DNA from: Aporrectodea caliginosa
Taxonomy: Eukaryota; Annelida; Clitellata; Crassiclitellata; Lumbricidae
Assembly (NCBI GenBank): GCA_020284085.1
Contig: JACEVL010000678.1
Location: forward strand, 77,001-141,000
Length of the DNA: 64,000 bases
Direction: 5' to 3'
The notes below the pieces were generated by a model. The model had not been told where the DNA came from and did no database searches. It saw nothing but the letters and a program-made list of their open reading frames with translations. Shown piece after piece: positions 12,937 through 25,362 of the stretch (within the stretch, counting starts at the first letter, position 1; each line of letters starts with the position of its first letter). The position numbers and the translations under genes are program-made.

Positions 12937-15900
12937 ATGAAGTTTCGTCTTATGAGCGATAGCATGAGTTTGGTCTATAGTGAATCCTCGTCCATCTACC
13001 TAAGACCTTTAGAAATGAAGCAACTAAACAACGTTGGCTATGAGACTTTAACGAACGAAGAGGAATTGACAAATGGTCGGCTTCCGAAGAAGCCTTTACT
13101 CGTACCTGGTGCAACCATCACCTGTCGCCAGTTAAATTACTTCATCGATGTCACTCCACCTGAGAAACTGTGCGGAACCATCCGAAAGACGATTCTCACT
13201 AACATTAGGTGAGTAATATTGTGTAGCAATCAATTACAGGCTGCCAATATGCAGACAACAGAGAACAGTAATCGCTTGCAATCCTAACAGTAATCTCTTC
13301 TTCTTCTTCTTCTTCTTCTTCTCTGTCTCTGTCCTGGCGCTTCATGTCAATCATTAGGCCTATCCATTGCAACCATTTGGCTCTCTGATTTGCCTCAAAT
13401 TCGAACCTAATCGTATGTGAATCTCATAATTAATTTGTATTAGGTTGAATTAATTGTCTCTGAAGCAGTTACTTCTCACGATTTAGGTTTCATGACTTGG
13501 CCTATGCATGTGACTATGGTTAAAGAGTTCTATTTTAAAATCTTATTTGTTACATTTTAAATTTTCGTGCTTCCCTTTATTTCCTATAAATGGCAAATAG
13601 CTACATGGCAAAAGGTTTCACGAAAGATAGTCTATTAAACATATCAGACATCCGCCTCTGCAGTTTACCTGGTTAATTTTACTTTATCTTTGGGGTGAAG
13701 CAAGGCGAGACATATAAACTATCCGTATTATTGAGGGACTTGATACTAAAAATGTTAATAGTTTACATGATTATTTTGTGTTGCTTGGCAAAGTATGGAC
13801 CAACCTGTACATGGAAGCAGAGTGCTGCTTGCAAATTTCGCTGTCCTGTATAAACAATAAGGAGAAACTAAAGTATGACAGTCTGTCACCAAATTACGAA
13901 AATCCTTTTGGTAAATGACCTTGGAAGATAATGATTAATAAAGGCCTTCCTTACACTGTCTTGTACTTGAGCGCAAAAGGTATGTTACAGTCATTTCTAT
14001 GTTCATTTTGTAGCGGTATTTTCAAGCCAGGGATGAACGCCATCCTCGGACCAACTGGCAGTGGAAAGACAACGTTAGTTCACAATCCTATTACCTCAAA
14101 GTTTAAGTGCATAACAGCTTGAGATATGAAAATGCCAGTTGGCTGTCTAATTCTAAGTTCTAAATTTGCTCGTGTTAGCGTTGATTTAGAATTTCTGAAA
14201 CAGTTCCTCAGTCTTAACGTTGGGATTGAGTTCCTTGAAACCCAATCGAACTGCAGCGAAAAAAATCGGGCTATTGAGATTTATACAATATACTTGAAAC
14301 GCTGTTGCTCACCTAGTTAAGGTACGATTTTACCATAATGTGCTAGGTATTAAATACCTAAGCCAACCACAGTTCTCTGAAACGTGGTTCATTCCTCTAC
14401 ATTTGAATTTACGACACATCCGTTGAAGGATTTTGCGTTAGCAGTCAGGCAGCGTTCAGCTTTATTTCTTATATCATGACTAAGGCAGGCTAGTTTAATT
14501 GTATCCACCAATGGATCACAGAGTTGCGAAATTATTCAACAGTAGACAAAGTCATGTATGATTTCATCTTTTAACGACAAGCTGCATTGATTTCGCAGTC
14601 ACTCCTGTCACTAAAGGGTTAAATGTTGGTCGATGTACTGATTATCATGTGCAGGTTACTGGATACGTTGTCTGGTCGGATCGAAGAAAAGGGCATTGAA
14701 GGAGACGTTCTTGTGAATGGACAGAAAATGCCAACAAATTTTAACCGTACCACGGGTTACGTCATTCAGGTATGAGTAGTTTGAATCGATTATCGACGAC
14801 AACACAATCGTAAAAGAGAACAGAGTGCAAAACAATTTTCATTTCCTTTAATTTCATTCGTTTATTGAAACCAATTTTAACATCTTAAGAACAGTATACA
14901 ATTTCACTGCCTACGTTAAAAAAGGTAGAAAGGACAAAGCATCGCTAATTTGATTGATTGGTTGAAACTGTTTATTAAATCACTATACAACAGGCAAATC
15001 AAATTATGACAGTTCCACCTACAGCATTTCAAGTGCTGGCGTCAAAAGGACAATAATCGTGATCGCATAAACGTCAGCATCCATCATGATAATATGGTGG
15101 TGTTTTAAAGGATGATGTTGTGATGGAGTCATTGACTGTTCGAGAGAACATCAGTTTCTCTGCGAATCTTCGGCGTTCTTTCAAGTCATCGGATGAAACG
15201 AAATCTTTGGTCAACAGAGTCATCGAAGAACTTGGACTTACATCATGCGCAGATTCACTCGTGAGTTGTGTATTTCGTGTAATACTCCAGTTGCCTTTGT
15301 ACGAGGCTAGGCATGACGCATTTTCTCGTTATCTGTTTCCGAATCGTGAGGTAAAACAATTATTGGTGGGATTGTTGGCTTTTTGGATATACTGAATGAT
15401 CGATTGGCTGAATAATTTCATTACAAACAGATTGAATGACTGAGGCAAACTGTCAAACCTTGCTGATGAGGCAGGTGACTGGCATTATTGTGGAAGTAGC
15501 CCATTTTAGAACACTATCATTTCCACTGTTTCACAGTTCAATATTGAAACGCTTTTCGAAATTATGTATTGTTAGATAGGGACGTCTTTGAAGCGGGGTG
15601 TTTCTGGTGGCGAGAGACGAAGGACGAGCATCGGAATGGAACTGATCATCTCTCCATCGGTTCTATTCCTTGACGAACCAACCACAGGACTAGACTCAAG
15701 CACAGCACTCGCTGTCATGAACTCACTCCACAAGTATGTAGACGTCCATAATAGCGATCATAGGAGCTTTACGAATGATAAAGTGGTGTTTCAGATATTC
15801 TGTATACACTATTTACTGCTCTAATGTAGGATCGTGCATATTTACACGATCTAAGTAATATTCTTCTTTGATAATTCAATCAATCAGTCAATCAATCAAT

Positions 15901-18900
15901 GAAACTTCATATAGCACCCCTCATATCTACTCAGAGGCGCTGACAAGTACGCAGCATGATACAAGTCGTAGTATGAACGGATGATTACAAGTTAATACAG
16001 GAGTATAACCTATGGCAGCCATGCAAGGCGCCCATCTGTCCTACTGCTTATTTTGCCAAAGCCACCTAGCGAATGACAGCCTGAGTCGACCTTTGACAGG
16101 GTAGCGGGTATCGATCCCGCTTCCTACTAGATGTTCTGCTATTCATTCCAGTGTTGTTACCATTCATTTATAGACTCCATATCATGATTAATTAAAACTT
16201 ATTATTAATGAAATTTGAAGTGACATGATGTGATATGATTGATAAAGCTGTCCTTATATGCAGCCATTTTATTTAACGGTGTAGTTTTTTCAAATGATAT
16301 TACATATTTGCGACCCTTTTATTCCATCCTGCTTAGATTGTCATTGAAGAATACGACCGTTGTGTTTACGGTTCATCAGCCTCGCTATTCAATCTTCAAA
16401 TTGTTTGATCAACTGACGTTACTATCTGAGGGACATTGTGTCTACCATGGATCCTCCAACGAAACCATTACATTCTTCGGCTCCTTAGGTTAGTAGACGT
16501 CCGTATAGGAACGGGCAGGCACCTTTATAAGGTTCCAGAAAGGCAGGCGCAATTTTAGTTTAATTTCATTGCAGGTACTCCACAGCTGACTATATAGGAC
16601 CACTATGAAACTGTATGGTCTTTAACTGTTGACGAAGAAAAAGAGCATGGAAAGGACAAAACTGTGCATAGTGTTGCATGGTAGCCGATTGGTTAGAGCG
16701 CTCGTTCTGTATCGCGGAGAGTAAGGGTTCGAGCCTAGCCCAAGACGGTTCTTGAGTAGTGACCTTGAGCAAGTCCTTCACGCACAACTGCTCATCACCA
16801 TCGATGTTCTGCTGTAAGCTCATGCATGGTCGAGTGTGCATTCTGAGCGTCGGAAGGATGGCATGTGGGTCAGCCTGGAATGTTTCATTTCTTGGTAATA
16901 AATTCCTTGACCATTGCCCTCTCTGTCTCTGTCTCTATTCTGCAAGCGAATGAATATCAGTCTATTTGATCACGTAGTCTTTTCTAATCAGAATGGGATC
17001 GCATTGAACCTTAATGTGATTACGATTACGACTATAATCTCTCATAAATCATTTTTATGGTCCACCTGAACGAGACAGGTTTGCAACAGTAAAATGCGGC
17101 AAAGGATATTCTCCTGCATAGCGTGAGCCTTAAATTCTGGTATAATGCCTATCAAATTATCTTAATTGGCGAAATTACGTGTAATAAAGGATACGTCTAT
17201 TGCCTGTTTTTCACTACAGGCTTTGAAATCGAAGAACATGACAATCCGCCGGACTTTTTCATGGACGTCATAAACTCCGATTCATCCGCCTTTCGCGTTC
17301 ACGGAGAGGACGACAATAAACGTTAGAAAACAGTACTTGGGCTTCATTACCGTTACGATTTCAGTCTGTAGCAAAACTGTAATCCAGGACTCGATGAAGC
17401 ATTATAAATTCGTTTTCTAAGATAACTGTAGTAACTCTTGTAACTTTTGTAGTAACTCTACTAACTGTGTCACAACTGTTAATTCTTGCACAAAATAAGT
17501 AAAGACGTCCTCAAAGAAACTCGGCTTAGCTGCTCGTCCACATCCTCTCGCTCTGGTCTCCTTGGTAATCGGACCCGGTTCTTTCTTTTACATTTCGCGA
17601 CAACCCCTCTGACAGGACGCAGCGCTCCTGAATAAGCTGGTGCCCTGCGCTTAGCTTTAGAGTAACATTTAGAAATTTGGAGCTGTGACCGGAAAAAGTA
17701 TCTTCTGTTGGTTTAATTGATTCGTTTATGAGTGGGAACTTTCGCACGTGACCTATAAATTTCGCAATGGACAAAGACTAGGTGTAGGCCTATTTCTCCA
17801 AATGAAAAGTCTGTCAGGGCTCAAATGTGTTCGTAGCCATTCTATAGACTACGTACATTTCTAAGCTTTAATTGAAGATTTGAGTTGTTCTTTTAAATTA
17901 AACTTATGCAAACAAGAATGATTTGTTAATTTGCTGAACAGGTTTAGAGGAAGAGAATTCCAATTCAACGGCTTTGGCTGAACGTCTTTCTACCAGCTAT
18001 CGCTTATCATACTGGTATCAGAAGTAAGTCAATGTGGCTTCAAGGCCTACTCTAGATTTAAATCGCTAATCTCTTTGGTATTTTTGTGGCCATAACTTAA
18101 ATTAAAAGACCATTTAAATTATTCGTCTTTAATTTGTCTGTGTGTTCGTCACGACTCACAAGTGCAAGTAGCAATATACGTAAATGGTGCAACCTCCCAT
18201 TTCCATGTAAGTGTTTAAATAAGTATATTCCTTATTAATCCAACTGAATTTCCGCACTTTGGTGTGCATAACATTAAACAAAATAAAGCATTCTTATTAA
18301 GAACGTTTCTTGCATTAAGTTGTCCGCCCGAGGGTCAAATCGGTCATGAGGTAGCGGGCGCAGGAGTAAGGGAGTGTCCTTACAGAGGAGAGGAGCGGGT
18401 TCAGCGCCCCTTACATCAAGCATTAGGATTTGGAACAGGTATCAACTGGGAAGCAAACGAAAAGGCATGCGATGTATTTATTCTGTGTCCACGAGCAGCG
18501 ATAGCTTTGTTCCACTATAGCATATAATATATGCTATATGCTAATTATTAAGTAATATAGGCCTATGCTAATTAAGTGTCATATTATTAGACTTAATTTA
18601 GCCATGTTCAGGTTAGAAAATTATTCTCTCTATATTTATTAAGCGTCACAACCCAATTACAAAGCATCAATCTATAGTGCTGAGCAATTATTGTACGTGA
18701 AGAAATTCCCTACATTCTCATCATGAGAAATCGTTTTAGGGAATGCTCGATTGCGCACCTAACGCGTTGCAATACAAGCAATCAAGCCTATTGAATACCG
18801 TGTTATACCCAGATGAAATCTTTCTATTCATTAGATATTTCTGTTCGCTTCACTTGCATAAATTCACGGTATGAGATTGGTTTCAAATTCTTTTATGTGG

Positions 18901-21676
18901 TGGATAATACTTTTAAAGCTTTCTGATCGTTTGAAATTGAAAATGATTCGTCAGGGTTTTGGAGGAAATGGACGCTGTCTCAACTGATTCGAATAAGAAA
19001 GGTGAAAACGAAAATGGCAACGGTTCTCACTTAAAGACAGTGTATGCCGTAAGCTGCGCCTTCCAGGTTGGTCTAAGATATTAGTTTGCAGTAGATAATA
19101 ATTATGTGCCAGAAATAAGTTGTTTTAAATAAGTGAAATCATGATCTTGGGTCGAGGCATTCTTACATCTACGTGCGGCCATTGTCGTCAATTGAAACGT
19201 GGGTTTAAAAAAATAGATGGGTTAGGTGCTGAAAATGTTTCAGTGTGCCATTTTGTGCATTTCGGTGATTTGGAACAGTTTTAAATCTCTCATTTTTCGA
19301 CAAGACTAGGAAACAACTTTCTGTTAAGCAAAAGAAACAATTCGCCAGTGGAGGCTAATCTGAAGTTTATCCTGGTTGTATTAAATGAGAGTGGAAGGCA
19401 CAAGTCAGGTAAAGTATCTCGGTGTTAGGCTATACAAGGACATCAACGTTAAGAGGAAACTGAGCTGGTAAAAGTATTCAGTGTGGTTTATATTCTGTTA
19501 ATGGAGATGTAAGTTTATTTATTCGTGAACTTGTAATTTGAGTTCTACTAGTTTTCTTTTAGTTCTGGTGCATTTTGAGAAGAATTCTTCTGGATTACAT
19601 TCGAAATCCGGCGCAACTCCAACTAAAGGTTTGCTCTAAACTAAATCAAAAGAAGATGTAGGCCGTATACGCTGCCACTTGAAGAGATCTGGCAGCGTAC
19701 ACTTACTTTTCCACATCATTAAACCATCCGAAACCATATGAAGTCTGAGTGTAGAATAACGAAAGGACAACAGTTACACAATAGCAAAACAACTAAAGTT
19801 AAGTGCGCTTTTTTAAAGTTTAATTCACTTATTGTAATTTATCTTTGGGGTTCCTTTTCTGTAGATCTTGAGTTTGATAGTTAGGCCTGTGACGAGTAAC
19901 AAGGTTTTTCTTGTAGGTTGCGTTTATGCTATTCTGGGGTGTGATGCTAGGCTTGCTCTATTTTCAAATAACAACGTCTTATCCGGTTGGGATAGAAAAC
20001 AGGTAAGCAACCCCGAAAATCAAGTCATTACCTTAAATTAATTACCATTTCACAATGTTACAAGTGTTGTCTTCTTTTCTAGTACTGCCTTGCTTCTATG
20101 GCTTCTTGCAGATAAGTAGGCCTAATTAATGCATTTGTTAATATGCCATCTGAAAACCCCTTCCTGCACCGGACTACCATCTGTATTGTATGCATATTCT
20201 TCATTAAGTGCTACATGAATCTGAACATTATGAGAAGCTTGCAAACCCAGAGGGCAAAAAATATAATTAGTGGTAACAATAACGATAAGGACGACAGCGT
20301 CATTCCTGATAACAATAGCAAACGATTGTTGACTTGCAGACGTGGTCTACTGGCTTTCAACATCATACATGTTATGTTCATAAGCGTCATGACTGTGGAT
20401 ACTCTTGTTCAGGACAGAGCACTCATGGTGTAAGTTGGTTTTATCAATTAAATAGTCGAATTTCAGGGCTTTTAGGCTAAGTCCTAGCAAGCTGTGAGAA
20501 GGTATCTACACCGTGATAAAGTTAATCCTTAGCATACAATATGCTTTAATTATATTAAGAATGATAGGCCTACTAATGGAGCATGAACCGAGAAACTGTT
20601 ATCTTGTATGTTAGCCCCACGAATTAATTAAAAGAAACTTGATAAGTTGCTGATGACTACATTTTAAAATTAAGTTTCATATGTTTTTCCTAACATTTTA
20701 TTAGATTTTTTAAACTTTTAGGCTAAGTCCTACACCGATTACATTCTACAGTTTTACTAAGTTGTTCATGTGCACTTTTGTGGTAAGTGAATGTTCTAGA
20801 GCTGTTATTCTTCGCTGCATCATGGGAGGATGATAGTCAAATGGTAACACTCTTGCTTGAATAACAAATCGATCTTGAAAGACGTGGTTCGATAGTCGAA
20901 GCCGCTTCACTCCCTAGGAGGCAGCTGTGAAATGAGTGGGCAATTAGTAGGCTGCTAAGACGTGTGTTCAATAAGATCGTGAAATTTGTACCGTTATGTT
21001 TCCATGTTTCAATGTTTCAATGTTACTTATTGCAGCTTGTCAATAAACACGAATATTATAATAATCATCGAGCTCCGAAATGCACTTTTTGCTATCTTAC
21101 CGCGGAAATAGGCTAACGAAGACCGCAAGACTAGTTTTATAGGTATCAGAGATGCAATTAATTTTAAAACACGGAGTTGTATTTCTTGTGTCTTGTGTTT
21201 AGCCACGAATGTGCCAGTGGTTACTACAGAGTCTCTGCCTATTTTCTCGCCAAGATGTGTTCTGTATTCATTTACGTTAATGCGCTTCCTGTGCTTCTTT
21301 ATAGTCTCATCTCATATTTTATGGCAGGCAAGTGTACAGAATACTACCCGTAAAAGAACTTATTGAAATTGATAATTATATGCTAAATTATGACGCTCAT
21401 AATAATATTTTAGATAGAAGTTATAGAACATCATGGCTACAATGTAATTCCAGCTATATTAAAGAATATGTACGCAGTGCCTTGGTTATTTGAAATGAAA
21501 CATTAATACTGAAGGCGTCAACGACCATTATTACAGCCATGGACATGATATAGTTTAACTTCTGGCCATTTTCATATATATCTTCTAACTACTACTACTT
21601 AATAGAAGATTACTACTTCTAAATCTTCTAACTACTACTACTAAATCTAAATCTTTTAACTACTACTACTACTGCT

Positions 21677-21748
<72 letters not shown>

Positions 21749-23236
21749 ACTACTACTACTACTACTAGTACTAGTGCTAGTACTACTACTACTCTCACAG
21801 TGGTTGTCTTAAGGGATTCTCCAAAACTTGCACATTCCGCGTAATACGAAGCATGTTCAACCAATCAACCCCCATGTCTATCACGTTGTTAATGTCATAT
21901 GCAAACTAGTTGCAGCTGATAAGAGTACCGTGTTGTTGGAATTACCAGGACTGAGGAGTGACGGATTTGGCATTTTCTACTTCGCACTGTTGGTTTTGTC
22001 TTTGTGCTCATCGGCTCTTGGCATGTGCATTGGAGCCTCCGTTAGTTCAATCGTAACTGGAGATATCGTCGTCAGTATTACCTGCATTCTTATGATGGTC
22101 AGTACCGACTCCATTAAACTAATATTATACTACTAGATGTTTGCCCGTTCTAAGACGGAAAAATTCCTTAAATGAGGATTTTATATAGGTCTACTGATGA
22201 AGAATATAAATGGATTGGATGACGATCGAAAGTTGGTCAATTAAATAACAATCTTGTGATTAGTGAGAAGATGGTAAAAAACGCAAGAGGAATTTCCAAA
22301 AAATCCATCTATGAGGCTTGCACATACTCACGAACAAAGGGAACAAGGCTATCCACAGTTTCTTCTGGCTACGTATCACATTGGCTGTCTGAGTAAGCTT
22401 AGATCTTATTTTAGGTGCCCCATTACGAGTCAAAGCAGTGCATGAAAGTTGCAGCAATAGTGACTTAAACAACAATGACTGTTGTAATTTATTTCCGCCT
22501 AGCAAAATAGAATTTTAATTCTTTTTAAAATAAAACAAAGATAAAGTCTAAAGAATTTACCAGAGGTCACGTCCACTAAACAATGAAACGTCTGCATATT
22601 TTGACTTTTAAATTGTTGTAAATGTTTAAGAATTCTACGGCGGTGTTTCTTTGCAGATCACCGGCGGTGCATTCAGTCATTTTACAGATGCTAACATGCT
22701 CTTTAGCATCCTGCAGTATGCTAATTTTGCTTATCATGCGTTCAGGGTAAGTAGGCCTATTGCTGACAGAAGCTCTGTAGGATTTAATTAAGCTAAAATA
22801 CTAACCGCGCGTAATTTGGAAAATGTTACACTAATTTCAGTCGTCTTACCTCACCGTACATTGATAACCAAGAATTGTTTCTGTTCAGCATCTAGAGCAT
22901 TGATTGTAGTTCTTCTGCGAAGTGACTATCGCGTATGCGTTTCGCCCTAAACGGTGAACCGAATCGTAAACTTCAAATTTCTAAAGCGCTACTCTAAAGC
23001 TAAGCTGAGGTCGCTTCTGAGAAGTTGAAAGCGATCCTTCACGTTGTTTTAAGAATGCTACGAAAGTATTATATAAGAGCAGTTAAAAGGGCTACTAACA
23101 GTTCGCTCTCAAATGCCTTAACAAGAAACGGTGGCAGCGGTTCGAGCTCACACGACTTTACTAGCAACACGTGCACATATTCATCAAAAGAATGCAAACT
23201 TACGTACATGCCTACCATACCTACATACAACATACA

Positions 23237-23331
<95 letters not shown>

Positions 23332-24529
23332 TAGTTTCTTTATTATCATGTTGAGAACGCTATCGCTGTTACTACTGTCTGAAGCGCTAACTCAGCAGGG
23401 CTCAGAATGGCAGTGTTCCGGAAAGGCAGATGGCGTTGCCCCGCTGTACAGCCACCGAAATCCCCTGGAACATTGTATGCACCAGGTTATTCACGAGCGC
23501 TGCGTCGTATCAGAGGGGTTGTCCAGAGACTGATGGCCAGTGAAGGTCTCTCTGATACTTGATCTATTTATATTTTCAGACCGTGTGCGTAAACGAATTC
23601 AGGGATTTTACTTTGTACAAGTACAATGGAACAAATGTCATCGAAGTGTAAGTACTTGTCACTTCAAAGTGTTTTCTTTCATTAGTCCGAGCAGTCAGTT
23701 AAATGACTGACTTGAAGAAGCAACATACATTATGAAACTTTTAATGGCTCTGTCCATTAGCAGTTGACAAGCAGACTAGATGACTAGAAAGCATAAAATA
23801 ATCTTTGCTGACATTATGAAGAGTCGGCGCTGGTGGTGATGTCGATGGTGGTATCGCTTATGGTGGCAGGTGTAGTATGGTTGTGACTGGTTCTTATGTT
23901 TCATTAATTATCATGCGTTCTGCTGCTGGTAGTGGTGGCGGTGGTGGTGGTTGGTTGTTGTTGTTGAATTGGTGGTGGTGGTGGTGGTGGTGGTGGTGGT
24001 GGTGGTGGTGGTGGTAGTGAGGATTGTGGCTGAGACGTGGCAGATTCTGAATTTGCGGATAATACATCAAACTAGCTAAACAGTAATGGTAGTAAATCTT
24101 CTATTTAGGACTAGTCATTAGCTGCTCTTAATTTCAGTTAAAAAGAATTGAACAAACTACTAATGCTTGAACATTATCTGGCCAGAGATATAACTGGGCG
24201 TCTCTGTGTTGAGTCTGTCTTGAAGAGGCGCCATATAAATCTGAAATTACTATTACAAAGACCGTTATATATCACCACAATATATTTCACCCATGTAACA
24301 ATCGTCATAGGCTACTTGACTCGAGCATTTTTGAAGAATCCACTCTATAATATTGTGATCGTTGTGTTGTAGTTTGCCAGACGCAGGAAACGAATTTCTT
24401 GAAAGTCAAGGAATTTCACCAACATCAGAATGGGAACTCTGGAAGGGATTTGTAGCACTCGCGGTTATGTGGGTCATCTTCTGTCTGGCAGCTTACATTC
24501 AGCTTCTAAGAATTAAGAAACTCAAGTAA
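12937..24529 (+). CDS. ABCG2-like ATP-binding cassette half-transporter, copy 2 (complete, 17 exons, 677 aa)
   Basis: Exons: 12937-13208, 14014-14073, 14655-14769, 15111-15260, 15576-15733, 16337-16488, 17220-17321, 17942-18023, 18955-19066, 19563-19628, 19917-20002, 20340-20429, 21203-21327, 21949-22097, 22657-22746, 23580-23647, 24373-24529. They sum to 2034 nt with consistent phases and no internal stop. The ATPase domain comes first: Walker A GPTGSGKT (about 103-110), signature [12 protein letters not shown] (about 208-219), Walker B VLFLDE (about 228-233), switch His in VHQPR (about 265). A six-helix membrane domain follows, with [14 protein letters not shown] as in animal ABCG2. This order and the length (human ABCG2 is 655 aa) define a reverse-type ABCG half-transporter, expected to dimerise in a membrane and export hydrophobic substrates; the substrate is unknown. 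The last extracellular loop has an NGT glycosylation site but not the cysteines of mammalian ABCG2. Exon 13 ends in a GC donor. Confidence 0.92.
15880..16150 (-). mobile_element. SINE family B copy (reverse) with short AGCGCCTCTGAG repeat
   Basis: TATGGCAGCCATGCAAGGCG is the reverse complement of the SINE-B body, and GGGTATCGATCCCGC is the reversed box-B-like head. The adjoining piece with TATAGCACCCCTC and CTACTCAGAGGCGCT is a short repeat found many times in the window. It lies in an intron of ABCG copy 2. Confidence 0.55.
16672..16830 (+). mobile_element. SINE family A copy (tRNA-derived)
   Basis: Box A-like TAGCCGATTGGTTAGAGCG and box B-like GGTTCGAGCC are about 45 bases apart, as in a tRNA promoter. 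A non-tRNA body follows: GACCTTGAGCAAGTCCTTCA. The same arrangement occurs at 30850-30990. It lies in an intron of ABCG copy 2 and is read as a SINE rather than a working tRNA gene. Confidence 0.65.
17515..17720 (+). mobile_element. Dispersed repeat family E copy
   Basis: Contains GACAACCCCTCTGACAGGAC followed by GCAGCGCTCCTGAATAAGCTGG. Related copies lie at 50215-50385 on the same strand and at 23390-23560 reversed. It is intronic in ABCG copy 2. The class is unknown; it is probably a LINE 3' tail or a SINE. Confidence 0.5.
20826..21060 (+). mobile_element. SINE-like element, diverged
   Basis: ATAGTCAAATGGTAACACTC and GTGGTTCGATAGTCGAAGCC resemble a tRNA-type box A and box B, followed by a body with TAGTAGGCTGCTAAGACG and an AATAAACACGAATATTATAA tail. 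It lies in the intron before exon 21203-21327 of ABCG copy 2. Confidence 0.45.
21651..21795. repeat. CTA/CTG trinucleotide repeat
   Basis: Mixed (CTA)n and (CTG)n runs lie in the intron that starts at the GC donor of ABCG copy 2, about 150 bases before the next exon. Long alanine or valine frames across it are repeat artefacts. Confidence 0.9.
23238..23331. repeat. (ATT)n microsatellite
   Basis: A near-perfect run of about 31 ATT units lies in the intron of ABCG copy 2 between exons 16 and 17 from the left of the gene's 3' half (22657-22746 and 23580-23647). It is followed by a reversed family E repeat at about 23390-23560. Confidence 0.9.
23935..24016. repeat. (GGT)n microsatellite
   Basis: A GGT-rich run with about 17 consecutive units lies in the last intron of ABCG copy 2. 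It does not affect the coding sequence. Confidence 0.85.
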
Positions 24530-25362
24530 TTTTTACACCCCAGTTTACATAGGCCTACTACGTGGAAACACAAGGAAATAACTGATTATCAAGCATTTGT
24601 TCAACAATTTATTCAAGCGTGCTGGTGAGAACAATAATATTATAAGCTTATTATTATAATTACAAGGTGAGAACAATTATAATTTAAAACATTATTTGCA
24701 TAGTCTGTATAATGTGACTTTCATGCTGTAGTCTTTGAAAAGATTTAAAATGGTAAAAAATGTCCATGTCCAATGCCGCAATCTTGTCCTTGGATCAGAA
24801 TCTATTGAATGGGTGAAGGAATTAAAATATCTTGGATTAGGCCTATACATTATAATCATGCAAACAGTTTAAAATTGATGTGTCGGTTTGAGATTTCCTA
24901 AGCGTAAAAACACTCTGGAAATTTTGTCGGCTCTCAAGAAAACCAAATCGCGGGAACCAACTTATCACAAACGATATTTGAAAATCCTAATCGGCAGACA
25001 TGTAAGGTTAAACCCTATCCTTGACACCAAATTATTTTCATGGGTATTAAATTGGACCCATGCGGGTTCTATACAGGTCCCATCTGGAAATATGGGTCTA
25101 ACATGAGCTGCCTGTGGGCCTGCTGGCTGAGAATGTGTTCGATTTCAGGTGTAGATCTAAGGGTCAAGCAGACAGAAGCAGGGGCGTAGCCATGAAAACT
25201 TTTCGGAGGGGGTTTCCATTGGAGATGGTCATATATTTCCACATGTTTAGTTTACAATAACAGTAATGCACATATCTCGGGGTTTGAACCTGTAAACCAC
25301 CCATAAATACACCCATGGACAGAAGGTGTAGTCACAGTGTATCCTTCATGGATGTGAACTGT
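24530..25362. other. Intergenic, convergent gene ends
   Basis: Lies between the 3' ends of ABCG copy 2 and the fibrinogen-domain gene. It holds a copy of the GGACCCATGCGGG / GGTCCCATCTGGAAATATGG repeat at about 25040-25105 and a GCAGGGGCGTAGCCA piece near 25180 that resembles one end of a hAT element. No second end was found. An ATTAAA near 24813 could serve ABCG copy 2 as a poly(A) signal. Confidence 0.45.

Noticed and set aside
16672..16760. tRNA gene
   Set aside because: Box A and box B are present, but the sequence between and after them does not give a clear cloverleaf. Repeated copies share a non-tRNA body, so it is a SINE.
20143..20340. N-terminal part of the open frame before ABCG exon 12
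   Set aside because: Only the part after the acceptor at 20339 aligns with ABCG2 and with copy 1. The upstream part is intron that happens to be open.
25174..25330. Second complete hAT element starting CAGGGGCGTAGCCA
   Set aside because: No matching inverted end or target duplication could be found, so only a possible fragment is noted.
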